From: Solirubrobacter sp963837485
GTDB lineage: Bacteria > Actinomycetota > Thermoleophilia > Solirubrobacterales > Solirubrobacteraceae
Length of the DNA stretch: 64,000 nucleotides
Assembly (NCBI GenBank): GCA_963837485.1
Contig: CAWINP010000007.1
Coordinates: 496,001 to 560,000 of the forward strand
Direction: 5' to 3'
The position numbers were made by a program, and so were the translations under genes. The notes beneath the pieces were generated by a model. It was not told the origin of the DNA, made no database searches, and worked only from the letters and a program-made list of their open reading frames with translations. Shown here in pieces: positions 40,447-48,755 of this stretch (the first letter of the stretch is position 1; each line of letters starts with the position of its first letter).

Positions 40447-41736
40447 ATGCAGACGCGCCGGTCATTTCTGATCACTGCCGGAGGCGCCGGGCTGACGCTC
40501 GGCCTGGCCGCGTGCGGCGGCGTGAAGAAGAGCTCGGGCTCGGCCGCCGGAGGCGAACAGACGCTGACGATCGGGCTGGTGACCCCGCGCACCGGGCAGG
40601 CCGCCGGCTTCGGTGAGGTCGACCCCTACATCCTCGGTCTGGTCCAGGACGCCGCGAAGGACGGCGTCAAGGCCGGCGACGGCAAGACGTACAAGGTCAA
40701 GATCGTCCCCAAGGACAGCCAGTCGAGCCCGGAGCACGCAGCTTCGGTTGCCAAGGACCTGATCAACTCGACCAAGGTCGACCTGATGCTCGCGTCCTCC
40801 ACCCCGGAGGTCGTCAACCCGGTCTCGGACGCCTGCGAGGCCGCCGGCGTGCCCTGCATCTCGACCGTCCTGCCCTGGCAGGCGTGGTACTTCGGCCGCG
40901 GCGCCAAAGAGGGCGACAAGGCCGCGTACAAGTTCACCTACCACTTCTCGTTCGGCGTGGAGGACTTCGCGGCCGGCTACTTCCCTTCGTGGAAGGAGAT
41001 GAAGACCAACAACGTCGTCGGCCTGCTGTACCCCAACGACGCCGACGGCAACGCGCTGCGCGCGGCGCTGCCGCCGATGATGGAGAAGGAGGGCTTCAAG
41101 GTCGTCGACGCCGGCCCGTACAACGACGGGCTGAACGACTTCTCGGCCCAGATCTCGAAGTTCAAGAAGAACAACTGCGAGATCTTCAACACGTTCCCGC
41201 TGCCGCCGGACTTCGCGACGTTCTGGAAGCAGGCCGCGCAGCAGGGCTACAAGCCGATCCTGCCGCAGATCGCCAAGACCGGCCTGTTCCCCTCGCAGGT
41301 CGAGGCGCTCGGCGACCTCGGCCCGGGCTTGATCGGCACCGCGTTCTGGACGCCGACGTTCCCGTATCGGTCCTCGTTCCTGAAGAAGACCAGCCAGGAG
41401 CTGGCAGACGGCTACGAGGCGACCGGCAAGCAGTGGACGCAGATGGTCGGCTCGACGGCGGCGCTGTTCGACGCCGGGATGGCGCTGATCGCGGCCGCGC
41501 CCAACCCGAAGGACAAGGTCGGGATGGCCGACGCGATCTCCAAGCTGCAGGTCGACACGCCGCTCGGCCGCCTGGACTGGACGTCGGGGCCGGTCAAGAA
41601 CGTCTCCCGCACGCCGCTGGTCAACTGCCAGTGGGTCAAGGGCGACAAGTACGCGCTCGACCTGATCGTGTGCGACAACGCCGACGACCCGAAGGTGCCG
41701 ACCGCGGCGAAGCTGAAGCCCTATACCGACTTCTGA
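40447..41736 (+). CDS. Liv-type ABC transporter substrate-binding protein (aromatic acid or amide)
   Basis: This 429-residue binding protein starts MQTRRSFLITAGG with a twin-arginine-like signal, followed by lipobox-like LTLGLAACGG. The type I Leu/Ile/Val-binding fold follows: LTIGLVTPRTGQAAGFGEVDPYIL, SSTPEVVNPVSDACEAAGVPCIST, VVGLLYPNDADGNALRAALPPMM, and GSTAALFDAGMALIAAAPNP. Such proteins also capture benzoates, shikimate and amides. Position beside pobA suggests an aromatic substrate such as 4-hydroxybenzoate or an aryl amide, which is an inference. ATG at 40447 lies after a strong ribosome binding site. Confidence 0.9.
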   Translation: MQTRRSFLITAGGAGLTLGLAACGGVKKSSGSAAGGEQTLTIGLVTPRTGQAAGFGEVDPYILGLVQDAAKDGVKAGDGKTYKVKIVPKDSQSSPEHAASVAKDLINSTKVDLMLASSTPEVVNPVSDACEAAGVPCISTVLPWQAWYFGRGAKEGDKAAYKFTYHFSFGVEDFAAGYFPSWKEMKTNNVVGLLYPNDADGNALRAALPPMMEKEGFKVVDAGPYNDGLNDFSAQISKFKKNNCEIFNTFPLPPDFATFWKQAAQQGYKPILPQIAKTGLFPSQVEALGDLGPGLIGTAFWTPTFPYRSSFLKKTSQELADGYEATGKQWTQMVGSTAALFDAGMALIAAAPNPKDKVGMADAISKLQVDTPLGRLDWTSGPVKNVSRTPLVNCQWVKGDKYALDLIVCDNADDPKVPTAAKLKPYTDF

Positions 41737-41749
41737 TCCCCCCATCCTC

Positions 41750-42433
41750 GTGGCGGAGGGCCTGCGCAAGCGCTACGACGCGCTCGTGGTGCTCGACGAC
41801 GTCACGCTGGCGGTCGGCGCGGGAGACGCGGTCGGCATCGTCGGGCCCAACGGCGCCGGCAAGACGACGCTGCTCGACGTGCTGGCCGGCGCCCAGCGCC
41901 CGAACGCCGGCATCGTGACCCTGCGCGGCGAGGACGTGACCCGGCTCGGCGCCGCCGCCCGCTGCACGCGCGGCATCGGCCGCACGCACCAGATCCCGCG
42001 CCCGTTCATCGACATGACCGTGTTCGAGAACGTGCTCGTGGGCGCGCGCGGGAGCGACAGGCTCCAGCGGGCGCTGGCCGCGCTCGAGACGACCGGCCTG
42101 CTCGGGGTCGCCAACCGCCGCGCCGCCGCGCTCGGGCTGCTCGACCGCAAGCGGCTGGAGCTTGCCCGCGCGCTCGCCACCGACCCGGCGGTGCTGCTGC
42201 TCGACGAGGTCGCCGGGGGGCTGACCGAGGAGGAGACGCACGCGCTGGTGGCCTCGATCCAGGCGCTCGTGGACGCCGGCATCGGCGTCGTCTGGATCGA
42301 GCATGTCGTGCAGGCGCTGCTGCGCGTGGCCACGCGGCTGATCTGCATGTCGGCGGGACGCGTGATCGCCGAGGGCGATCCCGACGCGGTGATGAGCGAC
42401 GAGGCCGTGATGGCGGCCTACCTCGGGACGTGA
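41750..42433 (+). CDS. livG: Liv-type ABC transporter ATP-binding protein, LivG-like
   Basis: This 227-residue ATPase begins with GTG 13 bases after the preceding stop. It has Walker A GPNGAGKTT, RTHQIPRPFIDMTVFENVLVG as in LivG, Walker B AVLLLDEVAGGL, and the H-loop VVWIEHVVQALL. The ABC signature, normally LSYGQ or similar, reads LGLLDRKRLELARAL here, so the LSGGQ-like serine and glycines are absent, which is unusual. The N-terminal first strand is also short (MAEGLRKRYDALVVLDD). It pairs with LivF and the overlap GTGA couples the two. Confidence 0.88.
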   Translation: MAEGLRKRYDALVVLDDVTLAVGAGDAVGIVGPNGAGKTTLLDVLAGAQRPNAGIVTLRGEDVTRLGAAARCTRGIGRTHQIPRPFIDMTVFENVLVGARGSDRLQRALAALETTGLLGVANRRAAALGLLDRKRLELARALATDPAVLLLDEVAGGLTEEETHALVASIQALVDAGIGVVWIEHVVQALLRVATRLICMSAGRVIAEGDPDAVMSDEAVMAAYLGT

Positions 42434-43128
42434 GCTTCCTCGAGGTGCACGACCTCGACGTCCGCCACGGCCTGCTGCAGGCCGTACGCGGTGTGTCGCT
42501 GGCGGTCGAGCAGGGCGAGACGCTGGCGCTGGTCGGCGCCAACGGCGCCGGCAAGTCGACGCTCCTGCGCGCGATCGCCGGCGCGCCTCCGCGGCCGGTC
42601 GCCGGCCGGATCGCGCTCGCCGGCGCGGACCTCACGCGCGTGCGTCCGCACTCCCGGGTGGCGAAGGGGATCGCGCTCGTGCCCGAGGGCCGCCACCTGT
42701 TCGGAAGCCTGACGGTCGAGGAGAACCTGCAGGTCGCCGCGCGCCCCGGGCCGTGGACGGCGGCGAGCGTGATCGAGGCGTTCCCGATCCTGCGCGAGAG
42801 GCTGCGCCACCGCGCCGCCACGCTGTCGGGCGGCGAGCGCCAGGCCACCGCCATCGGCCGCGCGCTGATGGCCAACCCGCGCCTGCTGCTGCTCGACGAG
42901 GTCTCGCTCGGCCTCGCGCCGGTCGCCGTGGAGGGGGTCTACCGCTCGCTGCGGATCGTGATCGAGAGCGGGACGACGGTCGTGCTGGTCGAGCAGGACC
43001 TGACGCGCGCGCTGACCGTCGCCGACCGCGTCGCCTGCATGCTCGAGGGACGGATCGTGCTGGAGGGCGCCGAGCTCAGCCGCGAGCAGGTCACGAAGGC
43101 GTACTTCGGGCTGAAGGCGGCCGCGTGA
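42430..43128 (+). CDS. livF: Liv-type ABC transporter ATP-binding protein, LivF-like
   Basis: This 232-residue ATPase has Walker A GANGAGKST, the LivF-type PEGRHLFGSLTVEENLQVA, signature LSGGERQAT, Walker B LLLLDEVSLGLAP and H-loop LVEQDL. It begins with GTG overlapping the livG stop and overlaps the livH start (GTGA). With the intact signature it may compensate for the degenerate LivG partner in a heterodimer. Confidence 0.92.
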   Translation: MSFLEVHDLDVRHGLLQAVRGVSLAVEQGETLALVGANGAGKSTLLRAIAGAPPRPVAGRIALAGADLTRVRPHSRVAKGIALVPEGRHLFGSLTVEENLQVAARPGPWTAASVIEAFPILRERLRHRAATLSGGERQATAIGRALMANPRLLLLDEVSLGLAPVAVEGVYRSLRIVIESGTTVVLVEQDLTRALTVADRVACMLEGRIVLEGAELSREQVTKAYFGLKAAA

Positions 43129-43982
43129 CCTGGGTCAACGCCGTCGTGCAGGGCATCCTGCTCGGCGGGCTCTACGCGTTGTTCGCGTGCGGGCTGTCGC
43201 TGCTGTTCGGCGTGATGAAGATCATCAACCTCGCGCACGGGGACCTGGCGCTGCTCGGCACGTTCGGCGTGCTCGTGCTGGTCGAGCACAGCGGGCTGTC
43301 GGCGTTCGCGTCGCTGATCATCGTCCTGCCGGGCGCGGCCGTGCTCGGCTGGGCGCTGCAGCGCCTGGTCTTCGACCGCAGCATGGGCGGCGGCGAGCTG
43401 GCACCGCTGCTCTCGACGTTCGGGCTCTCGGTGGTGATCGGCAACCTGCTGCTGGAGGGATTCTCGGCCGACACCCACGGCCTCAGCGCAGGCGCCTTGG
43501 AGACTTCGGCGTGGCGCATCAATGACGAGCTCTCGATCTCCGCACTCGGCACGACGATCTTCGCGGTCGCGCTGCTGGTGCTGGGCGGACTGCAGCTGTT
43601 CCTCTCGCGCACGACGCCCGGCAAGCGGATGCGCGCGACCGCGGACGACGCGATCACCGCCGAGCTGGTGGGCATCGACGCGCGCACGGTCTACGCGACG
43701 GCGTCGGCGATCGCGATCGCCACCGCGGCGCTGGCCGGCACGTTCGCCGGCATGCGCTCCTCGTTTGACCCCACGCTCGGCCCGGCGCAGCTGATCTTCG
43801 CGTTCGAGGCCGTGATCATCGGCGGCATCGGCTCGCTGTGGGGCACGTTCGTCGGCGGCATCATCCTCGGCGTCGCCCAGACCGTCGGCGCGCAGATCGA
43901 CCCCTCGTGGTCGATCCTGGCCGGCCACATCGTGTTCCTGACCGTGCTCGCGATCCGGCGCGGAGGGATCTTCCAGGCATGA
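43125..43982 (+). CDS. livH: Liv-type ABC transporter permease, LivH-like
   Basis: This 285-residue membrane protein has about eight helices. VQGILLGGLYALFACGLSLLFGVMKIINLAHGDLALLG is the LivH N-terminal signature, with the NLAHGD motif. SRTTPGKRMRATADDAITAELVGID is the cytoplasmic coupling loop that contacts the ATPases, and FAFEAVIIGGIGSLWGTFVGGIILG closes it. GTG at 43125 overlaps the livF stop and ATGA links it to livM. Confidence 0.93.
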   Translation: MTWVNAVVQGILLGGLYALFACGLSLLFGVMKIINLAHGDLALLGTFGVLVLVEHSGLSAFASLIIVLPGAAVLGWALQRLVFDRSMGGGELAPLLSTFGLSVVIGNLLLEGFSADTHGLSAGALETSAWRINDELSISALGTTIFAVALLVLGGLQLFLSRTTPGKRMRATADDAITAELVGIDARTVYATASAIAIATAALAGTFAGMRSSFDPTLGPAQLIFAFEAVIIGGIGSLWGTFVGGIILGVAQTVGAQIDPSWSILAGHIVFLTVLAIRRGGIFQA

Positions 43983-44953
43983 AGGTCGAGCGATGGACCA
44001 CGGTCTCGCGCGTCTTCGCCTGCGCCACCGTCGTGGTGCTCGTCGTGCTCGCGCTGGTCCCGTACATGTTCACCCAGCAGGTCACGTCGAAGCTCAGCGA
44101 GCTGTTCGTGCTGATCATCCTGGCTGGGATGTGGAACGCGCTGGCGGGGTATGCCGGCCTCGTCTCCGTCGGTCAGCAGGCGTTCATCGGGATCGGCGCA
44201 TACGCGACCATCGTGCTCGCCGAGCACGGCGTCAACGCCTACGTCGCCTGCGCGCTGGCCGCGCTGTTCGCCGGCGTCGTCTCGCTGCCCGTGTCGCTGC
44301 TCGTGTTCCGGCTGCGCGGTGGCCAGTTCGCGATCGGCATGTGGGTGGTCGCCGAGGTCTTCCGGCTGCTCGTCATCAACAACTCGTCGGTCGGAGGCGG
44401 CACCGGGCGCTCGCTGACCGCCCTGAACGTCTACGACCCGGCCACGCGGCAGGCATACACGTACTGGCTCGCGCTCGCGTTCGCGGCGATCCTGCTCGGG
44501 GTCAGCTTCGTCCTGCTCCGCAGCCGCACCGGCTCGTCGCTGCAGGCGATCCGCGACGACGAGCCGGCCGCCGAGTCGCTCGGCGTGCGCGTCACGCGCG
44601 CCAAGCGGCTGGTGTTCCTGCTCGCCGCGGTCGGCTGCGGCGCGGCGGGCGCGATCACGCTCGCCAACACGCTGCGCGTGCAGCCGGACTCGATCTTCGG
44701 CATCCAGTGGACCGCCTACATGATCTTCATGGTCCTGCTCGGCGGGCTCGGGACGTTCGAGGGCCCGATCCTCGGCGCGCTCGTGCTGTTTGCGATCCAG
44801 CAGCAGTTCCAGGACCAGGGGAGCTGGTACCTCGTCGGCCTCGGGCTGGTCGCGATCGTCGTCACGCTGCTGCTCCCGCGCGGGCTCTGGGGGTCGATCG
44901 TCGACCGCTTCGGGATCCGGCTGCTGCCGGTGGGGTATCACGTGCGGCGATGA
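43979..44953 (+). CDS. livM: Liv-type ABC transporter permease, LivM-like
   Basis: This 324-residue permease has about nine helices. GMWNALAGYAGLVSVGQQAFIGIGAYATIVL is the LivM signature, and SRTGSSLQAIRDDEPAAESLGVRVTRAKRLVF is the coupling loop. LLGGLGTFEGPILGALVLF is conserved near the end. It forms a heterodimeric channel with LivH. ATG at 43979 overlaps the livH stop, and the CoA ligase gene begins inside its stop (ATGA). Confidence 0.93.
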   Translation: MKVERWTTVSRVFACATVVVLVVLALVPYMFTQQVTSKLSELFVLIILAGMWNALAGYAGLVSVGQQAFIGIGAYATIVLAEHGVNAYVACALAALFAGVVSLPVSLLVFRLRGGQFAIGMWVVAEVFRLLVINNSSVGGGTGRSLTALNVYDPATRQAYTYWLALAFAAILLGVSFVLLRSRTGSSLQAIRDDEPAAESLGVRVTRAKRLVFLLAAVGCGAAGAITLANTLRVQPDSIFGIQWTAYMIFMVLLGGLGTFEGPILGALVLFAIQQQFQDQGSWYLVGLGLVAIVVTLLLPRGLWGSIVDRFGIRLLPVGYHVRR

Positions 44954-46176
44954 TCGACCGGCTGAACGAGCTGCTGGCCTTCGCGGCGGAGCGCGCGCCG
45001 TTCCAGCGCTCGCGCCTGAGCGGGCTCCCGCTCGCCTCGCTCGAGGAGCTGTCGCGGCTGCCCGCCACGACCAAGGACGAGCTGATCGCCGACCAGGCCG
45101 CGCACCCGCCGTACGGGACGAACCTGACCGAAGCGGCGGAGCGCTACACGCACGTCCACCAGACCAGCGGGACGTCCAACGCAACGCTGCGCATCCTCTC
45201 GACCGACGCCGACTGGGCGTGGTGGCGGCGCTGCTTCGGCTTCACGCTCGAGGCGGCCGGCGTCGGCGCCGGCGACCGCGTCGCGCTGGCGTACTCGTTT
45301 GGCCCCTACGTCCTGTTCTGGGCCGCCTACGAGGGCGTTCTGGAGCGCGGCGCGCGGGCGATCCCGCTGGGCGGGATGGACTCCGTCCAGCGCTTGCTGG
45401 CGATCCGCGACTACGCGGCGACGACGCTGCTGGCCACGCCGACCTATGCGCTGCACCTCGCGCAGGTGGCCGGCCAGCAAGGGCTCTATGACGCGCTGGC
45501 CGGCGTCGAGCGGATCGTGTGCGCGGGAGAGCCGGGCGGTTCGATCCCGTCCACGCGCGAGCGCATCGAGGCGGCCTGGGACGCGAGGTGCTTCGACCAT
45601 GCGGGGCTGACTGAGGTCGGCGCGTTCACGTACCCCTGCGCAGCGGCCGGCGGGCTGCACCTGCGCGAGGACGAGTTCATCGTCGAGCTGCTGGAGCCGG
45701 AGTCCTGCCGGCCGGTCCCCGACGGCGAGCCGGGCGAGCTCGTCGTGACCGCGCTCGGGCGCCGCGGCTTCCCCGTCGTCCGCTACCGCACCGGCGACAT
45801 GGGCGTGCGCGAGGCGGGCGGCTGCCCGGCCGGCCACCCCGGCGGCTGGCTGCCGCGCGGGATCCTCGGTCGCACCGACGACATGGTGGTGATCCGCGGG
45901 ATGAACGTCTTCCCGTCGGCGATCGAGCAGCTGCTGCGCGAGAGCGACGGGGTCGGCGAGTTCCGCATCACGTTCTACAGCGAGCCCGCCGCGATGGACG
46001 AGGTCAAGGTCGAGGTCGAGCTCGCGGACGCACTGATCGCACGGGCGATCCAGGCGCGCATGCGACAGCGGCTGGGGCTTAGGGTGAGGATCGTGCCGAT
46101 CAAGCCGGGCATCCTCGTCACGCAGACGGGCAAGGCGCAGCGCGTGGTCGATCTGCGCCCCGCCACTCGCCCATGA
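44950..46176 (+). CDS. Phenylacetate-CoA ligase-like adenylate-forming enzyme
   Basis: This 408-residue PaaK-like enzyme has the PaaK phosphate-loop region THVHQTSGTSNATLRIL, CAGEPGGSIPSTRERIEAAW, HAGLTEVGAFTYPC and GRRGFPVVRYRTGDMG, then GRTDDMVVIRGMNVFPSAIEQLL with the hinge region. The C-terminal domain is short but retains KPGILVTQTGKAQR with the catalytic Lys. It would activate an aromatic acid as acyl-AMP and CoA thioester. Coupling to the importer suggests that the imported acid is the substrate, while pobA implies that an oxygenase route acts in parallel. Confidence 0.87.
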   Translation: MIDRLNELLAFAAERAPFQRSRLSGLPLASLEELSRLPATTKDELIADQAAHPPYGTNLTEAAERYTHVHQTSGTSNATLRILSTDADWAWWRRCFGFTLEAAGVGAGDRVALAYSFGPYVLFWAAYEGVLERGARAIPLGGMDSVQRLLAIRDYAATTLLATPTYALHLAQVAGQQGLYDALAGVERIVCAGEPGGSIPSTRERIEAAWDARCFDHAGLTEVGAFTYPCAAAGGLHLREDEFIVELLEPESCRPVPDGEPGELVVTALGRRGFPVVRYRTGDMGVREAGGCPAGHPGGWLPRGILGRTDDMVVIRGMNVFPSAIEQLLRESDGVGEFRITFYSEPAAMDEVKVEVELADALIARAIQARMRQRLGLRVRIVPIKPGILVTQTGKAQRVVDLRPATRP

Positions 46177-46871
46177 CCGCGCGCCGTGCGAGCGACGAGA
46201 TCGCCGACCGGCTGCGGGCCCACATCCAGAGCGAGGGGCTGGAGCCGGGCGACCGGCTAGGGCGCGAGGACGATCTGGCGCGCCGGTTCGGCGTCTCGCG
46301 GCCGACCGTCCGCGAGGCGATCCGCTCGCTGGCCGGCTCGCACCTGGTGGTGTCCTCCAAGGGCCGCGGCGGCGGGATCTTCGTCGCCGCGACGCCCGAG
46401 CAGGGCATCGGCCGCACCCTCGCAGCCGCGGTCGGAGCGATGCTGAAGGCCGACGCGTTCTCGATCGAGGAGCTCCTCGAGACGCGCGTGCTGCTCGAGG
46501 TCCCGCTCGCCGGCCTCGCCGCCCAGCGCGCCGGCGAGGCCGAGGTCGCGGAGCTGCAGGCGCTGATCGCGGAGGCCGGCCACTCCGACGACGTGCTCGG
46601 CTTCGACGCGCGCGTGCACCGAACGGTGGCGGGGATCGCCGGCAACCGGCTCGCGGCGGCACTGACGGAGTGGATCGCCGACGTGCTGCTGCCGCCACTG
46701 CACCAACTGGTCGAGCCCGCGGTCGTCGACGTGGTCGTGGTCGAGCAGCACCGCGACCTGCTGCGCGCGATCGAGCGGGGCGCCCCGGCGGACGCCGAGC
46801 GCGCGATGCGCGAGCACCTGACCTACCTGCGCGACCTCGTCGACGCGGTGCGCGGCGCGGGGCTGGGCTAG
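46173..46871 (+). CDS. GntR family (FadR subfamily) transcriptional regulator
   Basis: This 232-residue regulator has the GntR winged helix (SDEIADRLRAHIQSEGLEPGDRLGREDDLARRFGVSRPTVREAIRSL) and an FCD effector domain (LLETRVLLEVPLAGLAAQRA, then ARVHRTVAGIAGNRLAAAL and VVEQHRDLLRAIERG). FCD domains bind organic acids with a metal. It is the last gene of the importer operon and probably senses its aromatic substrate or CoA ester. Overlap with the ligase stop is four bases (ATGA). Confidence 0.9.
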   Translation: MTARRASDEIADRLRAHIQSEGLEPGDRLGREDDLARRFGVSRPTVREAIRSLAGSHLVVSSKGRGGGIFVAATPEQGIGRTLAAAVGAMLKADAFSIEELLETRVLLEVPLAGLAAQRAGEAEVAELQALIAEAGHSDDVLGFDARVHRTVAGIAGNRLAAALTEWIADVLLPPLHQLVEPAVVDVVVVEQHRDLLRAIERGAPADAERAMREHLTYLRDLVDAVRGAGLG

Positions 46872-47287
46872 AAAGCGGCGGGCGTCTCGCGCGGCTCGAT
46901 CGCGGCGCTGGCCGCGGCGACGACCTGGGCGATCGTGAACGGCTTGTCGATGACCGCGCTGACCATCGCGCGCAGGTCGGCGGGCAGGTCGCGTGGGCCG
47001 TCGGCCGAGCAGAGCACGACCGGCAGGCCGGCGAGCTGCGGGTGCGCGCGGATCGCGCGCAGGACGTCCTCCCCCGTGAGCTCGGGCATCCGGTAGTCGA
47101 GCACCACGAGGTCCGGCAGCGGCGGGCGGGCGAGGCGCTCGAGCGCGACGTCGCCGCGGTGCGCGAGGTCGGGCTTCCAGCCGGCCGTCCGCAGCGCGTG
47201 GCAGAGCAGCCAGCCGATGTCGACGTTGTCCTCGACGACCAGCACCCGGGGCATCCAGTGGGCTGTACCCGGCTCGTGCATCTCCAC
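46868..47287 (-). CDS. Stand-alone response regulator receiver domain protein
   Basis: This 139-residue CheY-like receiver has Asp-pair VVEDN at residues 18-21, phospho-acceptor Asp64 in VVLDYRMPE, and VIDKPF with the conserved Lys. No output domain follows, so it acts through another protein or is a single-domain regulator. Starts at GTG 47287, ATG 47281 or ATG 47254 all fit. The TATATAA at 47291-47297, only a few bases upstream, would suit a leaderless transcript beginning at or near the first codons. It overlaps the last four bases of the convergent GntR gene. Confidence 0.85.
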   Translation of the reverse strand: MEMHEPGTAHWMPRVLVVEDNVDIGWLLCHALRTAGWKPDLAHRGDVALERLARPPLPDLVVLDYRMPELTGEDVLRAIRAHPQLAGLPVVLCSADGPRDLPADLRAMVSAVIDKPFTIAQVVAAASAAIEPRETPAAF

Positions 47288-47582
47288 GCCTTATATATGC
47301 CAGAGCGGCGTACGTCGGGGGGTACCCGTACGTCCAGTTTCCGCAAGCAGCGACGGTTCTCCGCCACGCTCCAACCCGTCGAACGATTCGCAGGAGGCCC
47401 TGCGGATCGCCCAGGAGGCGCTCGCGGAGAGCGGGACCTACATCGACGAGCACGGCCGCCGCCGCAAGCTGACGCCGGAGATGCGCGACAACATGGCCAC
47501 CGGCCTCGACGCCGCCGCCCGCGCGCTTGCCGCGCGCCAGGGCGAGGTCGTCGACAACGTGAACCTCGTCGAGCCCGAGTAG
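47217..47582 (+). CDS. Small hypothetical protein, start uncertain
   Basis: The convincing part is the C-terminal 65 residues (SQEALRIAQEALAESGTYID, then EMRDNMATGLDAAARALAAR and VVDNVNLVEPE), which looks like a soluble helical protein. The only ATG in frame is 47217, which would make the first 40 residues antisense to the response regulator. An AGGAGG at 47390-47395 points to a start near 47404, but no standard start codon is there. The true start is therefore unresolved. It is not a family I know. Confidence 0.45.
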   Translation: MSTLSSTTSTRGIQWAVPGSCISTPYICQSGVRRGVPVRPVSASSDGSPPRSNPSNDSQEALRIAQEALAESGTYIDEHGRRRKLTPEMRDNMATGLDAAARALAARQGEVVDNVNLVEPE

Positions 47583-47648
47583 GTCCGCGTGCGCAGCGCG
47601 CCGGTGCCCCGAGGTGCCGGAGGCCGGCGAACCGGGTAGACGGCGGTG

Positions 47649-48734
47649 ATGCTCGCCGCCGCGCTGGCCGTGCTCGCGTTCGCCCACGGCAGCTCGATCT
47701 ACTCGATGTCGGCCGACGGGTCGGGCGTGCACCGCCTGACGACGGGCAGCGAGCCGGCGTACTCCCCTTCCGGGGACGCGCTCGCGTTCACGCGCGCCCG
47801 CGGCGACGAGCGCGCGGAGATCTGGATCTCCGCGCCGGACGGCTCCGGCGATGCGCTGTTCATGCCTGACGCGGCCGGAGGCGCGTTCTCTCCCGACGGC
47901 ACGCGCCTGGCGTTCTCGGACTCGAGCATCGTCAAGGGCGAGACCTGCGGAATCCGACGAGTGCTTTCCGAACGGCGAGCTGGCGGTCGCCAACGCCGAC
48001 GGCTCCGGACGGCGCGTGCTGTTGGAGTCGGAGTCCGACGAGGGCACGCCGAGCTGGTCGCCCGACGGGCAGCGGATCGCGTTCACGAGCGGCCGCAACC
48101 TGCCGAGCGAGGACTACGGCGCCGCCGAGGTCTACACGATCGCTCCCGACGGCTCGTGCCTGACCTGGCTCACCAACGGCGACAACGCGAGCGGCCTGCC
48201 GGCGTGGGCGCCCGGCACGGGGACGAGCGCAGGCGGCTGCGGCACCGACCGCCCCGCGCTGCAGGAGCTGCGCGTGCCCGCGCGGGCGCGCGGGTCGTGG
48301 TGGCTCGGCCGGCGCTTCGGCGCGGCGATGCTCTCGGCGGTCGACGGGAGCGCGTTCGACTACCGCGACTGCGCGGCGTTCGCGCCGCGCGACTGCCCTC
48401 CGCCGTTCTCGCTCGACCAGCAGGACATGTGCCATGGCGGGCCCGCGCAGCGCGGGTTCGTGCAGGGGTTCGGAACGCTGCGGCGCGTGCGCGGCGGCGC
48501 ACTGACGACCACGCTGAACGGCGGCGACTCGCTGCGCCTGGTGGTGCTCACGGGCCGCTGGGCGATCACGGTGGACCTCGGGACCAGGGTCGCCCCGAAA
48601 CGGCGGCGGGCGCTGTTCGACGCGATCATCGCCGGCCTGCGCCGGGTGGGCTCGGGCCCGACCGCGAAGCTCCCCCCGCTCGCGTCGACGCGAGCCTGCG
48701 CAAGTACGTCCGCGCGGGCGTCGCGGTCTGCTGA
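47649..48734 (+). pseudogene. TolB/PD40 beta-propeller-like gene with two frameshifts
   Basis: PD40 repeats are clear: SEPAYSPSGDALAFTRARGD, GGAFSPDGTRLAFSDS and TPSWSPDGQRIAFTSGRN. At about 47945 an extra G shifts the frame (ETC then ESDECFPNGELAVANADGSG), and a run of C near 48672 shifts it back so that the frame ending VDASLRKYVRAGVAVC is used. A signal-peptide-like start (AAALAVLAFAHGSS) and Cys-rich C-terminal domain (DYRDCAAF, PRDCPPPF) suggest a secreted protein. Both shifts lie in short homopolymers, so base-calling errors are as likely as decay. Confidence 0.7.
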
Positions 48735-48755
48735 CGCTCGTAGTCTCCTTGGGCG

